From Ferruginibacter sp. (GTDB taxonomy: Bacteria > Bacteroidota > Bacteroidia > Chitinophagales > Chitinophagaceae): a stretch of DNA of 35,654 nucleotides. The translations under genes were made by a program, and so were the position numbers. Under the pieces are notes generated by a model. It was not told the DNA's origin. It made no database searches and saw nothing but the letters and a program-made list of their open reading frames with translations. This document shows, piece after piece, positions 1 through 7,752 of the stretch. The stretch lies in the NCBI GenBank assembly GCA_030655145.1, contig JAURWD010000097.1, forward strand, positions 1 through 35,654, written 5' to 3'. Numbering within the stretch: the first letter of the stretch is position 1; each line of letters begins with the position of its first letter.

Positions 1-1878
1 GCCCATGCGAAACTTCTTACCAGTTTTCGAACCAACAAGAGCGTAATCGGCTTCGTCCAATTTGAATTCATCGTATTCACTCAGATCGCGAAGCGTTACC
101 ATGCCCTCACATTTGTGCAGTACTGTTTCCACGAAGAATCCAAAGCCCGCAACACCACTGATGATACCGTCAAATTCTTCGCCGAGGTAATCCCGCATGA
201 ATTCAACCTGTTTGTATTTATTACCCGCTCTTTCGGCTTCCATCGCCTTGCGTTCCTTATCGCTACAATGCTTGCACTTTTCCTCCATCTTCTTGTCAAC
301 CTTCAATTCCTTATCCAGGCATTCCTGCAGGATCCGGTGCACGAGTACATCAGGATAACGACGGATCGGTGAGGTAAAATGACAGTAATGTTCAAACCCG
401 AGGCCATAGTGACCAATATTTTTCGACGTATACACCGCCTTCGCCATGGTGCGGATACCTAATTGCTCCAGCACATGTTGCTCGGGCTTACCGCTAACAT
501 CTTTGAGTAAATTATTGAAGGATGAGGCAACAGCCGCCTCATCATGAATGTCGAAACTGTACCCGAATTTTTTCGCAAAGGCGGCAAACGGTTTCAGCTT
601 TTCATCATCAGGGTTGTCATGAATGCGATAAGGAAAGGGAACCGGCTCCTTATTGATCTTGATCTTCGACACATACTCGGCAATGGTGCGATTAGCAAGC
701 AACATAAACTCTTCAATGAGCTTGTGTGCGTCCTTGCTTTCTTTAATAACAATTCCTATCGGCTTCCCGTTTTCATCCAGGGTGAATTTCACTTCCTGGG
801 AAGAGAAATTGATGGCCCCGTTATCAAATCTTTCCTGCCTGAAATGTTTGGCAAGCTTATCCAATAATAAAATCGGCTTATAATGCAGGCCATCTTTTGT
901 TTCAATGATCTCCTGCACGTCTTCGTAAGTAAAGCGATGATCGCTGTGAATGATCGTACGCCCGATCCATTTGTGCTTGATCTCCCCACGATTGGTGATC
1001 TGGAAAATAACGGAGAATGTGTATTTATCTTCATTCGGCCGCAGGGAACAAAGTTCGTTGCTGATCCGTTCGGGCAACATTGGGTTTACACGATCAGGAA
1101 GATAAACTGAGGTCGCCCGTTCGTAAGCGGTTTTGTCGAGGATGCTATCCGGCTTAACAAAATGACTTACATCGGCAATATGCACCCCGATCTCATAATT
1201 TCCATTGTCAAGGTTCCTGATAGAAATGGCATCATCAAAATCCTTCGCGTCGACGGGATCAATTGTGAATGTTAAAATGTCGCGGCAATCCTTTCTCTTT
1301 TTTAGTTCTTCACGACTAATCGTTTCCGATAGTCCCATGGCTTCGGCGAGCACTTCCTTTTCGAATTCCAACGGGAAACCAGCCTCGATCAGGATCTCCT
1401 TCATGGCCATGTCGTTGATGTCTTCAGCTTTTAAAATGCTTACGACTTCACCTTCAGGCTTTTTATCTGACTTGGCCCATTTTACCAGTTTTGCCACTAC
1501 GCGGTCGCCATCAACGGCACCATTCAATTTATCCGGAGGAATAAAAAAATCTGGTATCGCTTTTTCGGAGGCAGCAATGAAAAAAGCGATGTTCTTATTC
1601 AGTTGAATATTTCCAATGAAAGTTGTGCGCACACGCTCTGTAACGTCTACCACCTTGCCTTCGGTCCGCCGTCCCCGGCCACTATCCTTGTTCACTTCTA
1701 CTTTTACCGTATCTCCATGAAATGCCCGGTTAAAATCGTTTGGCCGCACCAATACATCCTGGTCGAGCCCTTCCACGATCACGTATCCCATTCCGCCTCT
1801 TGAAATATCGAGCTTGCCTTTTAAGGTTTGCGTTTGAGGACTCGATTTTTTACTACTTGTTTTTTTCTCTTTATTCAT
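1..1878 (-). CDS. rnr: Ribonuclease R, 3'-5' exoribonuclease (C-terminus beyond the left edge)
   Basis: RNase R degrades structured RNA processively from the 3' end in the cytoplasm. Reading from the ATG complement at 1876-1878, 626 codons are open to the window edge. A lysine-rich start (MNKEKKTSSKK) leads into an OB-fold cold-shock region (GGMGYVIVEG, DVLVRPNDFNRAFHGD). The RNB catalytic domain carries the metal-binding motif DPVDAKDFDDA at residues 207-217 (Asp213, Asp215, Asp216), then GVHIADVSHFV, and later FTSPIRRYPDVLVHR. An S1 domain begins near residue 570 (EEFDGIISGVAGFGFFVET) and is still open at base 1. The helix-turn-helix region found before the OB domains in enterobacterial RNase R is absent, which is usual for Bacteroidota. 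Only the last part of the S1 domain and the tail are missing. Identification is firm from motif order. Confidence 0.95.
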   Translation of the reverse strand, partial: MNKEKKTSSKKSSPQTQTLKGKLDISRGGMGYVIVEGLDQDVLVRPNDFNRAFHGDTVKVEVNKDSGRGRRTEGKVVDVTERVRTTFIGNIQLNKNIAFFIAASEKAIPDFFIPPDKLNGAVDGDRVVAKLVKWAKSDKKPEGEVVSILKAEDINDMAMKEILIEAGFPLEFEKEVLAEAMGLSETISREELKKRKDCRDILTFTIDPVDAKDFDDAISIRNLDNGNYEIGVHIADVSHFVKPDSILDKTAYERATSVYLPDRVNPMLPERISNELCSLRPNEDKYTFSVIFQITNRGEIKHKWIGRTIIHSDHRFTYEDVQEIIETKDGLHYKPILLLDKLAKHFRQERFDNGAINFSSQEVKFTLDENGKPIGIVIKESKDAHKLIEEFMLLANRTIAEYVSKIKINKEPVPFPYRIHDNPDDEKLKPFAAFAKKFGYSFDIHDEAAVASSFNNLLKDVSGKPEQHVLEQLGIRTMAKAVYTSKNIGHYGLGFEHYCHFTSPIRRYPDVLVHRILQECLDKELKVDKKMEEKCKHCSDKERKAMEAERAGNKYKQVEFMRDYLGEEFDGIISGVAGFGFFVETVLHKCEGMVTLRDLSEYDEFKLDEADYALVGSKTGKKFRMG

Positions 1879-2207
1879 AATTATTTGAACTTTCCAATAC
1901 ATGCAAAATCAGGGACGGCAGGCTCAAATGCTACTTCGAAAAATGATGCCAATCCTTTGCAGATAAGGTTCTATAGTGCAATGTACCAACTTATTACAAC
2001 AATCCTATGCAGCCAACACCGGTGAACGCGGCTGCCTTGTGTTAAAAGATGGACGTAAAACTTCAGCGTGATCCCGAATGAAAAGTATCTACCATCATGA
2101 AAATTAGCGGCCTGGCTAAACTCAGTATCACCTCTACAATCCGGCAACGTGTTTCGAAAACCCCGTTGCTAAAAAGAGTTTCATAACTTTATTTAAAATA
2201 TCAACGA
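1879..2207. other. Intergenic region between divergent rnr and the small protein gene
   Basis: This 329-base stretch separates two divergent genes and should hold both promoters. No perfect TAnnTTTG box is visible toward rnr. Toward the right-hand gene, TAACTTTA at 2184-2191 is one mismatch from the box, and a TTG lies at 2166-2168, with a spacing shorter than usual. A 29-codon frame at 2097-2186 (starting MKISGLAKL) is open but shows nothing I recognise. I see no RNA gene or long repeat. Confidence 0.4.
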
Positions 2208-2510
2208 ATGGAAAATTATGATACAGTAGTCGCCGCTTTGGCGGGATTAAAATCCCGGGGATATGAACTTGATTTTAACCTGGCTTTTGACAACATCATT
2301 TGTAAAGACAACGATATCTGCCTGAATCCAAATGAGTTTGAAATTACAGAGGTCTACCGGTTTGAGGGGCAGACGAACCCGGACGACGAAGACATCGTAT
2401 ATGGTATTGCTTCCTTTGATGGAACAATTAAAGGAAGTCTAACGAGTGCGTACGGCATGTATGCGGACGGGCTTAGCACAGAGATGATCCAGAAACTTGC
2501 ACATCACTAA
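2208..2510 (+). CDS. Small conserved Bacteroidota protein, function unknown
   Basis: The 100-residue acidic protein has no signal peptide and no membrane segment, so it should be cytosolic. The segments LKSRGYELDFNL, LNPNEFEITEVYRFEG, DDEDIVYGIAS and a C-terminal AYGMYADGLSTEMIQKL match a small family I recall as widespread in Bacteroidota. Members of that family are often labelled phosphoribosylpyrophosphate synthetase in databases. The protein is far too short for that enzyme and shows no PRPP-binding loop, so I do not accept that name. The start ATG is preceded by an A-rich stretch (TATCAACGA) without Shine-Dalgarno sequence. It sits 54 bases before the glycosylasparaginase on the same strand, so the two could share a transcript. 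No function can be inferred from the sequence. Confidence 0.8.
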   Translation: MENYDTVVAALAGLKSRGYELDFNLAFDNIICKDNDICLNPNEFEITEVYRFEGQTNPDDEDIVYGIASFDGTIKGSLTSAYGMYADGLSTEMIQKLAHH

Positions 2511-2564
2511 TTTTTTCTAATCTCCAGGCTTTATTTGGCCTATAACCTCACAGGAATTCCTAAT

Positions 2565-3575
2565 ATGAACAGACGAAATTTTTTACACCTATCAGCATTA
2601 ACGGCTCCGGCACTTGCCACTCAAAACTCATTTGCCTCAAAACTGGCACCAACTAAACCTATTGTTTTGTCTACCTGGGATAGCGGGATGGCAGTAAATG
2701 CCGAAGCCTGGAAAGTGCTTGTGAAAGGTGGAAGGTCAATCGACGCAGTTGAAGCAGGTGCCAGGCAAATTGAGGACATGCAAAACTGTTGTGTTGGTTT
2801 GGGCGGTTACCCCGATCGGGATGGAATCGTAACGCTCGATGCCTGTATCATGGACCATAATGCAAACTGCGGTGCTGTAGCCGGGCTCGAAAGGATCAAG
2901 CACCCGATCTCCGTTGCCCGTAAAGTAATGGACACTACTCCGCATGTGCTGTTGGTGGGCAATGGCGCACAACAGTTTGCCCTTCAAAACGGTTTTCCAA
3001 AAGAGCCTGATCAACTATCAGATGATGCAAAAAAAGCTTATGCAGATTGGTTGAAAACAAGTGAATACAAGCCCCAGATTAATATAGAGAACCAACCGAA
3101 GGGCGGACCATTTGCCCCGGCCTTTTTTCCGGATGGAAGTCCAAACCATGACACCATGGGTTTGTTCGCAATGGATGCAGCGGGCAATATTTCCGGCGGT
3201 GTTACAACAAGTGGAATGGCTTTCAAGTTGCATGGCCGGGTCGGTGACTCAGCCGTAATTGGCGCGGGCTTATTTGTTGACAATGCGGTGGGCGCTGCTA
3301 CCAGCAGTGGGGTTGGTGAAGAAGTAATTCGCATTTGCGGCACGCACCTCGTGGTTGAATTCATGCGCCAGGGGCTGTCGCCGGAAATGGCATGTAAAAA
3401 AGCAGTAGAAAGAATTGTGAAACGCGATAGGGTAAAGGCAAAAACGCTGCAGGTGGGCTTTTTAGCAATGAATAAAAAAGGTGAGTATGGTGCGTATGCA
3501 GTTCAAAAAGGTTTCGTGTTCTCCGTTAAGAGTGCGAATGAGAATAAAATTCATCCCTCAAAATTCCTGCTTTAA
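2565..3575 (+). CDS. N4-(beta-N-acetylglucosaminyl)-L-asparaginase (glycosylasparaginase), exported
   Basis: The enzyme cleaves the GlcNAc-asparagine bond of degraded N-glycoproteins; it is an N-terminal-nucleophile hydrolase that matures by self-cleavage. The conserved HDTMG motif places the nucleophile at Thr197. It is followed by GGVTTSGMAFKLHGRVGDS, GAGLFVDN and GAATSSGVGEEVIR, all typical of this branch rather than of plain L-asparaginases. An upstream TTG at 2535 extends the frame by ten residues, but the ATG at 2565 gives a natural signal peptide, MNRRNFLHLSALTAPALA. Its twin arginine followed by NFL resembles a Tat signal, so export as a folded protein to the periplasm is likely. The 336-residue length fits the family. 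The role is probably scavenging of glycopeptides. Confidence 0.92.
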   Translation: MNRRNFLHLSALTAPALATQNSFASKLAPTKPIVLSTWDSGMAVNAEAWKVLVKGGRSIDAVEAGARQIEDMQNCCVGLGGYPDRDGIVTLDACIMDHNANCGAVAGLERIKHPISVARKVMDTTPHVLLVGNGAQQFALQNGFPKEPDQLSDDAKKAYADWLKTSEYKPQINIENQPKGGPFAPAFFPDGSPNHDTMGLFAMDAAGNISGGVTTSGMAFKLHGRVGDSAVIGAGLFVDNAVGAATSSGVGEEVIRICGTHLVVEFMRQGLSPEMACKKAVERIVKRDRVKAKTLQVGFLAMNKKGEYGAYAVQKGFVFSVKSANENKIHPSKFLL

Positions 3576-3651
3576 CTAAGACGATTGCTTCCATGCCAAC
3601 CAAACTGACGAAGCAATAGAATTTAAGATCAACCCCAAGCTTTGATTTGAA

Positions 3652-4212
3652 ATGGCCTTACCAACTTTCGATCTCGAGTCCGAAATACTAAGAGAACACT
3701 CAAAGCGTCAGTGCGACAATATCGCGACCTGGGTTGGGAACAACCCTAAACGCTTTGATCAATTGCTGCAGTTGGTTTTGAAAGGTATGCCGGTTGTACA
3801 ACAACGAGGCAGCTGGCCCTTAAGCAATGTTGCCATTGCGCATCCCGAATTGTTGACAAAAAGTTTGGAGCCGCTAATTGCAAATCTTCAAACGACTGGG
3901 TTGCACAATGGCATCAAGCGGCATACGATGCGTATCCTCGAAGATATGGCGATACCGGAAAATGTTGAAGGCGATGTGATGAATATTTGCTTTAACTTTT
4001 TGCAATCCCCTACCGAAGCGATCGCGGTGAAAGCAATTTGTTTGACCGTGTTGGGAAAACTTGCAAGAATTTACCCTGAAATAATTCCTGAAATTAAATT
4101 GCTCATCGAAGAAGATCCTCATCAAACTCCCGCGCTCAAAAGCAGGGCAACTAAGCTGCTGAAAACTTTCAGCAAGTCAAAGCGATCTCTTTTGAAGAAT
4201 ACTAACGGGTGA
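3652..4212 (+). CDS. HEAT-like helical repeat protein, function unknown
   Basis: The 186-residue protein is predicted to be wholly alpha-helical and soluble, with no signal peptide. Successive helical pairs (residues about 45-75, 80-105, 110-135, 140-165) contain segments such as LSNVAIAHPELL, NGIKRHTMRILEDM and AIAVKAICLTVLGKLARIYPEI, which read like HEAT/ARM-type repeats. Such folds usually bind protein partners. The C-terminus is basic (KLLKTFSKSKRSLLK). No catalytic motif is visible. Its last 36 bases overlap the 3' end of the convergent DUF2071 gene, and no terminator separates the two. I recognise the fold class but not a named family. Confidence 0.75.
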   Translation: MALPTFDLESEILREHSKRQCDNIATWVGNNPKRFDQLLQLVLKGMPVVQQRGSWPLSNVAIAHPELLTKSLEPLIANLQTTGLHNGIKRHTMRILEDMAIPENVEGDVMNICFNFLQSPTEAIAVKAICLTVLGKLARIYPEIIPEIKLLIEEDPHQTPALKSRATKLLKTFSKSKRSLLKNTNG

Positions 4213-4890
4213 ACCTTTTGCTACAAAAACTGAATTGGGTGTGGCATCTTGCAACATTGAAAAATCTTTTCCATATAGCGCAGGGAAATCTACATCAACC
4301 AGGTAATTTTTAACAGCAAAGACCTTCCAGGCCGGGTGAACAACCTCATATTCGTAGGTTGTTTCATGCGTGTACTTTGAGTAACCCCAGTAATGCTCTG
4401 CAATGAATTCTTCTTCGCTGCCTTCAACCATCGGCAATTCATTCCGATCGATCGTAGCCTCAATGCGATTCCATTTCTGGCGGTGTTTCCAATGATAACC
4501 CAGTGAGATATCAGTTGGGGTTTCATAATAAAAATGCTTCATTGGCATTGTGCTGTACTTCTCATTATAAAAGTTATTCGCAACAAAACTAATGGCGCTT
4601 CTTGGCACGATCTCTTTGATAAAAACAGTTCCCCGCTTCCACGTACCCGCATCATTGTACCGGATATAAAAGCGTAGGTTGACTTCTTCAAAATTTACGT
4701 GGAAAGGTATTTTAACTCCAAGTACGCGGGTATTCGCGAACATAAATCCTACCAGACTAACGAATACATGGCCATTAAAAATATCAAGGGAGGTTTTGTT
4801 GGGAAGATATGGGGCGAGCACAGCAGGATCGACGACATAGTTGGCCATGACCAGGTTTTTCCAATCTGCTGTTAAAAAAGTTTTCTTCAT
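4177..4890 (-). CDS. DUF2071 / YqjF family protein
   Basis: The 237-residue soluble protein opens with FLTADWKNLVMANYVVDPAVL, followed by LAPYLPNKTSLD, a pattern typical of the DUF2071 family whose Bacillus member is YqjF. Further family-like parts are VSLVGFMFANTRVLG, NLRFYIRY and RGTVFIKEIVPR. The family belongs to the acetoacetate-decarboxylase-like fold group, but no catalytic lysine role can be claimed here, and the biochemical function is unknown. It reads in the same direction as serA, yet a good intrinsic terminator lies between them, so it may have its own promoter just upstream, where I see no clear box. Its 3' end overlaps the opposing HEAT-like gene by 36 bases. Confidence 0.85.
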   Translation of the reverse strand: MKKTFLTADWKNLVMANYVVDPAVLAPYLPNKTSLDIFNGHVFVSLVGFMFANTRVLGVKIPFHVNFEEVNLRFYIRYNDAGTWKRGTVFIKEIVPRSAISFVANNFYNEKYSTMPMKHFYYETPTDISLGYHWKHRQKWNRIEATIDRNELPMVEGSEEEFIAEHYWGYSKYTHETTYEYEVVHPAWKVFAVKNYLVDVDFPALYGKDFSMLQDATPNSVFVAKGSPVSILQKRSL

Positions 4891-4942
4891 ACGCTTGCAA
4901 CAATTAACTGTTTCAAGAAGTTCAGCACAAGCAATTAACTCA

Positions 4943-4971
4943 ACAAAAAATGGGTAAGAAACCTACCCATT
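4943..4971 (-). terminator. Intrinsic terminator of serA
   Basis: An 8-base perfect stem, AATGGGTA (4949-4956) with TACCCATT (4964-4971), closes a 7-base loop. Read on the minus strand it is followed by a run of six T. It lies 28 bases past the serA stop codon and before the DUF2071 gene. Confidence 0.8.
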
Positions 4972-4998
4972 AAATACCATATATGGTTACAGTTTTCT

Positions 4999-6237
4999 CT
5001 AATAAAGCATACGCACCTTGATGGTTTCTTTCACACTTTTCAACAACTCCAGCGCATTTTTGCTTAACCCTTTGTCCACGTCCAAAACAACGTATCCAAT
5101 GTCTTCATTTGTTTTCAAATATTGACCAAGTATGTTGATCTTATTTTTAGAAAGCGTGGTATTGATTTCGCTCAACACACCCGGAACGTTATTGTGTATA
5201 TGCAGGATGCGGTGGGTTCCCTCCTGCGGAGGAAGGCTTAATGCCGGGATGGTATGTGATCCAAAACTTATTCCCTTTTCGAGGTAGTTAAACAATTTTC
5301 CGCTCACGTCGCCACCAATATTATGTTGAGCTTCCTGGGTACTTCCGCCAATGTGAGGAGTCAGTAAAACGTTTGGCAAGCCCTGCAACGGAGACGTAAA
5401 TTTGTCGCCATTTTTTTCCGGTTCCCAAGGGAAAACATCAATCGCGGCCCCACCAAGATGGCCGTCAGACAATGCCTTTGCTAACGCATCAATATCGACA
5501 ACTTCTCCTCTCGCATAGTTGATCAGGATACTTCCTTTTTTAAAATTTTTCAACACCGCTTTGTTGATCATATTTTTTGTGGAAGGAAGTTCAGGAACGT
5601 GGAGCGAAATGATATCTGCCCTTCCCACAAGATCTTTCAAGGATTTACTATCGACCGCATTACCTAAAGGCAGTTTGGTTTCTGTGTCGTAATACATCAC
5701 TTTCATACCGAGTCCTTCCGCAAGCACGCTTAACTGACTGCCGATATTTCCGTAACCAATGATGCCCAGTGTTTTGCCACGTAGTTCGTAACTGCCCGTT
5801 GCTTCTTTTAACCAAACACCTTCATGAGCAGCCCTGTTTTTATCAATGATCTTCCTAATAAGTAAAATTGATGCGCCGATAACAAGTTCAGCAACACTCC
5901 GCGTATTTGAATAGGGTGCATTAAAAACAGCGACACCGTGAGCCGTAGCAGACTCAAGATTAACCTGGTTGGTGCCAATACAAAAGCAACCAATGGCCTG
6001 TAGCTTTTCTGCAGCAGCGATCACCTTGTCGGTCAGTTGTGTTTTGCTCCTGATGCCGACCAAGTGTACATTCTTTATTTCTTTGATCAATTGCTCCTCG
6101 CTCAAGGCACCATTCAATTTCCGCACATTGGCATATCCCGCATCATTGAAAAACTTCACGGCAACGTCACTTATATTCTCTAAAAAAAGAATATTGATCC
6201 TCTCCTTCGGGTAACTTGTTAATTTTTTGTCTGCCAT
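4999..6237 (-). CDS. serA: D-3-phosphoglycerate dehydrogenase, SerA type with ACT domain
   Basis: SerA oxidises 3-phosphoglycerate to 3-phosphohydroxypyruvate with NAD, the first step of serine synthesis in the cytosol. At 412 residues it matches the short E. coli-type enzyme (about 410). The substrate domain contains IGCFCIGTNQVNL and FNAPYSNTRSVAELVIG. The Rossmann nucleotide motif GIIGYGNIGSQ lies near residues 158-168. The catalytic region shows NYARGEVVDIDAL, the AAIDVFPWEPE segment, and TPHIGGSTQEAQ with the active-site His. A C-terminal ACT domain (residues about 340-412, HIHNNVPGVLSEINTTLSKN) is the usual serine-binding allosteric site. A perfect -7 box lies 23 bases upstream and an intrinsic terminator follows. 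Serine is also the head-group precursor for sphingolipids, relevant to the desaturase further right, though the two are not linked genetically here. Confidence 0.96.
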   Translation of the reverse strand: MADKKLTSYPKERINILFLENISDVAVKFFNDAGYANVRKLNGALSEEQLIKEIKNVHLVGIRSKTQLTDKVIAAAEKLQAIGCFCIGTNQVNLESATAHGVAVFNAPYSNTRSVAELVIGASILLIRKIIDKNRAAHEGVWLKEATGSYELRGKTLGIIGYGNIGSQLSVLAEGLGMKVMYYDTETKLPLGNAVDSKSLKDLVGRADIISLHVPELPSTKNMINKAVLKNFKKGSILINYARGEVVDIDALAKALSDGHLGGAAIDVFPWEPEKNGDKFTSPLQGLPNVLLTPHIGGSTQEAQHNIGGDVSGKLFNYLEKGISFGSHTIPALSLPPQEGTHRILHIHNNVPGVLSEINTTLSKNKINILGQYLKTNEDIGYVVLDVDKGLSKNALELLKSVKETIKVRMLY

Positions 6238-6259
6238 GATTATAACGCCTTATTTTGCA

Positions 6260-6267
6260 CAAATATA
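6260..6267 (-). promoter_or_regulatory. serA promoter, -7 box
   Basis: The minus strand reads TATATTTG, a perfect match to the Bacteroidota -7 consensus TAnnTTTG, 23 bases before the serA ATG. This implies a short leader of roughly 15 bases. No convincing -33 TTG is present at the usual spacing. Confidence 0.6.
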
Positions 6268-6291
6268 TTCTATCTAAGTCTTAATATTTTT

Positions 6292-7656
6292 ATGAACCAT
6301 TCTTTTTGTTCAAACCGGAACAAGGTACTATCCGTGCCTGCCTTCATTTCCAGCGCTTTCCACTCCCGTTTTTTTCTATATTCTACGCTACTTACCTCGA
6401 TCATAATTCTTGGCGCCTGTGGATCATCGCCAAAAAACAAACAGGAATTACCAGGTACAAATAGTGTCCAGATATTAATGAATGAACCACAACCCATCAG
6501 TCCGTTGGAGATCCAGCGATTGAAAAATGCAGCTGAGGCCTGGTACGATTCGTCGTTGGGTAAGAGGGGGTTCAATGGAGGAATGATCGTCGCGAAAAAT
6601 GGCCACATTGTTTTCGAAGTGTATAATGGAAATGCGCATGTTGGAGGAAACGATCCGATCACCGACAGTACTTCATTGCACATCGCTTCGGTTTCTAAAA
6701 CAATTACGGCCATGGCTGTTTTAAAATTAGCACAGGATGGCAAGCTTAACATCGATGATGAGTTGGGTAAATACCTGGTTGGCTTTGATTACCCGGGCGT
6801 CACTATCCGCACCTTGTTAAATCATCGCAGCGGGTTACCGAACTATGTTTACTTTATGGAAGAATTAGGTTGGGATAAAAAAACGTTTATCACAAATGCA
6901 GACGTGTTGGCTTACCTGATCAACCGCAAGGAAGATTTAAAAAAACACATTGGCCTACCAAATGCACGTTTCACTTATTGCAATACCAACTATGCATTAC
7001 TTGCCTTACTAATTGAAAAAGTAGCAGCGAAGAAATACCCCGATTATTTGAAGGAAACGTTTTTTGTTCCGCTCGGCATGAAGCACACGTTTGTGTATAA
7101 TGAGCAACAAGCCGCAACAGTGATCCCGAGTTATGATCCAAGAGGACGGGTAATTCCGATGAATTTTCTTGATGTAGTTTATGGAGACAAAAATATTTAT
7201 AGTACACCCCGGGACCTATTTATTTGGGACCGGGTACTAACAAGCGGCATTCTCTTTAATGAAAAAACTTTGGCAGAAGCGTATGCCCCTTACAGTAATG
7301 AAAAACCGGGAGTAAGAAATTATGGTCTTGGGTGGAGAATGAACTTATACCCGAGCGGCAAAAAAATGGTGTATCACAACGGTTGGTGGCATGGGAATAA
7401 TGCTTCTTTCATCCGCCTTATGCAAGACACAGCAACAATCATTGTATTAGGCAATAAGTATAATCGCAGCATTTACCATGTAAATAAACTGTCCAACATT
7501 TTCGGCCATTACCTTGACACGCCCGATGAAGAAGAGAGTGATGCGAGGCAACCGGAAGCACCTGCGAAGCGAATTGTGAGACCAAAAAAAGCAACGGTAG
7601 TGAAGAAAACTACAGTAAAGACTACCACAAAGAAAAAACGGGCTAATAAAAAGTAA
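6292..7656 (+). CDS. Lipoprotein serine hydrolase of the beta-lactamase / class C fold
   Basis: A penicillin-binding-protein-like serine hydrolase, probably anchored in the cell envelope. A hydrophobic N-terminal helix ends in a lipobox, LGAC, with the lipidated Cys at residue 43. The N-region before it is long (about 25 residues), so a start internal to the called ATG cannot be excluded. Catalytic motifs are in order: SVSK (Ser133, Lys136), YCN (Tyr229, Asn231) and a late HNG in YHNGWWHG. The segment LNHRSGLPNYV is typical of the family. The last 40 residues are a very basic tail rich in Lys and Thr (KKATVVKKTTVKTTTKKKR), unusual for the fold and possibly an envelope-polymer contact. The substrate could be a peptidoglycan peptide or an ester; this cannot be told from sequence. 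Confidence 0.88.
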   Translation: MNHSFCSNRNKVLSVPAFISSAFHSRFFLYSTLLTSIIILGACGSSPKNKQELPGTNSVQILMNEPQPISPLEIQRLKNAAEAWYDSSLGKRGFNGGMIVAKNGHIVFEVYNGNAHVGGNDPITDSTSLHIASVSKTITAMAVLKLAQDGKLNIDDELGKYLVGFDYPGVTIRTLLNHRSGLPNYVYFMEELGWDKKTFITNADVLAYLINRKEDLKKHIGLPNARFTYCNTNYALLALLIEKVAAKKYPDYLKETFFVPLGMKHTFVYNEQQAATVIPSYDPRGRVIPMNFLDVVYGDKNIYSTPRDLFIWDRVLTSGILFNEKTLAEAYAPYSNEKPGVRNYGLGWRMNLYPSGKKMVYHNGWWHGNNASFIRLMQDTATIIVLGNKYNRSIYHVNKLSNIFGHYLDTPDEEESDARQPEAPAKRIVRPKKATVVKKTTVKTTTKKKRANKK

Positions 7657-7752
7657 AAGGGCGTCAGCGCGAAATAACTGGTTAGAATATTTACTTGCAG
7701 CCTGTGCGGCGATTTGAAAATAAATGTAAGGAGAAAACACGTGCCGGGGTTA

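Noticed and set aside
2535-2564. TTG start giving a ten-residue extension of the glycosylasparaginase
   Set aside because: The extension precedes and would spoil the Tat-like signal; the ATG at 2565 is the natural start.
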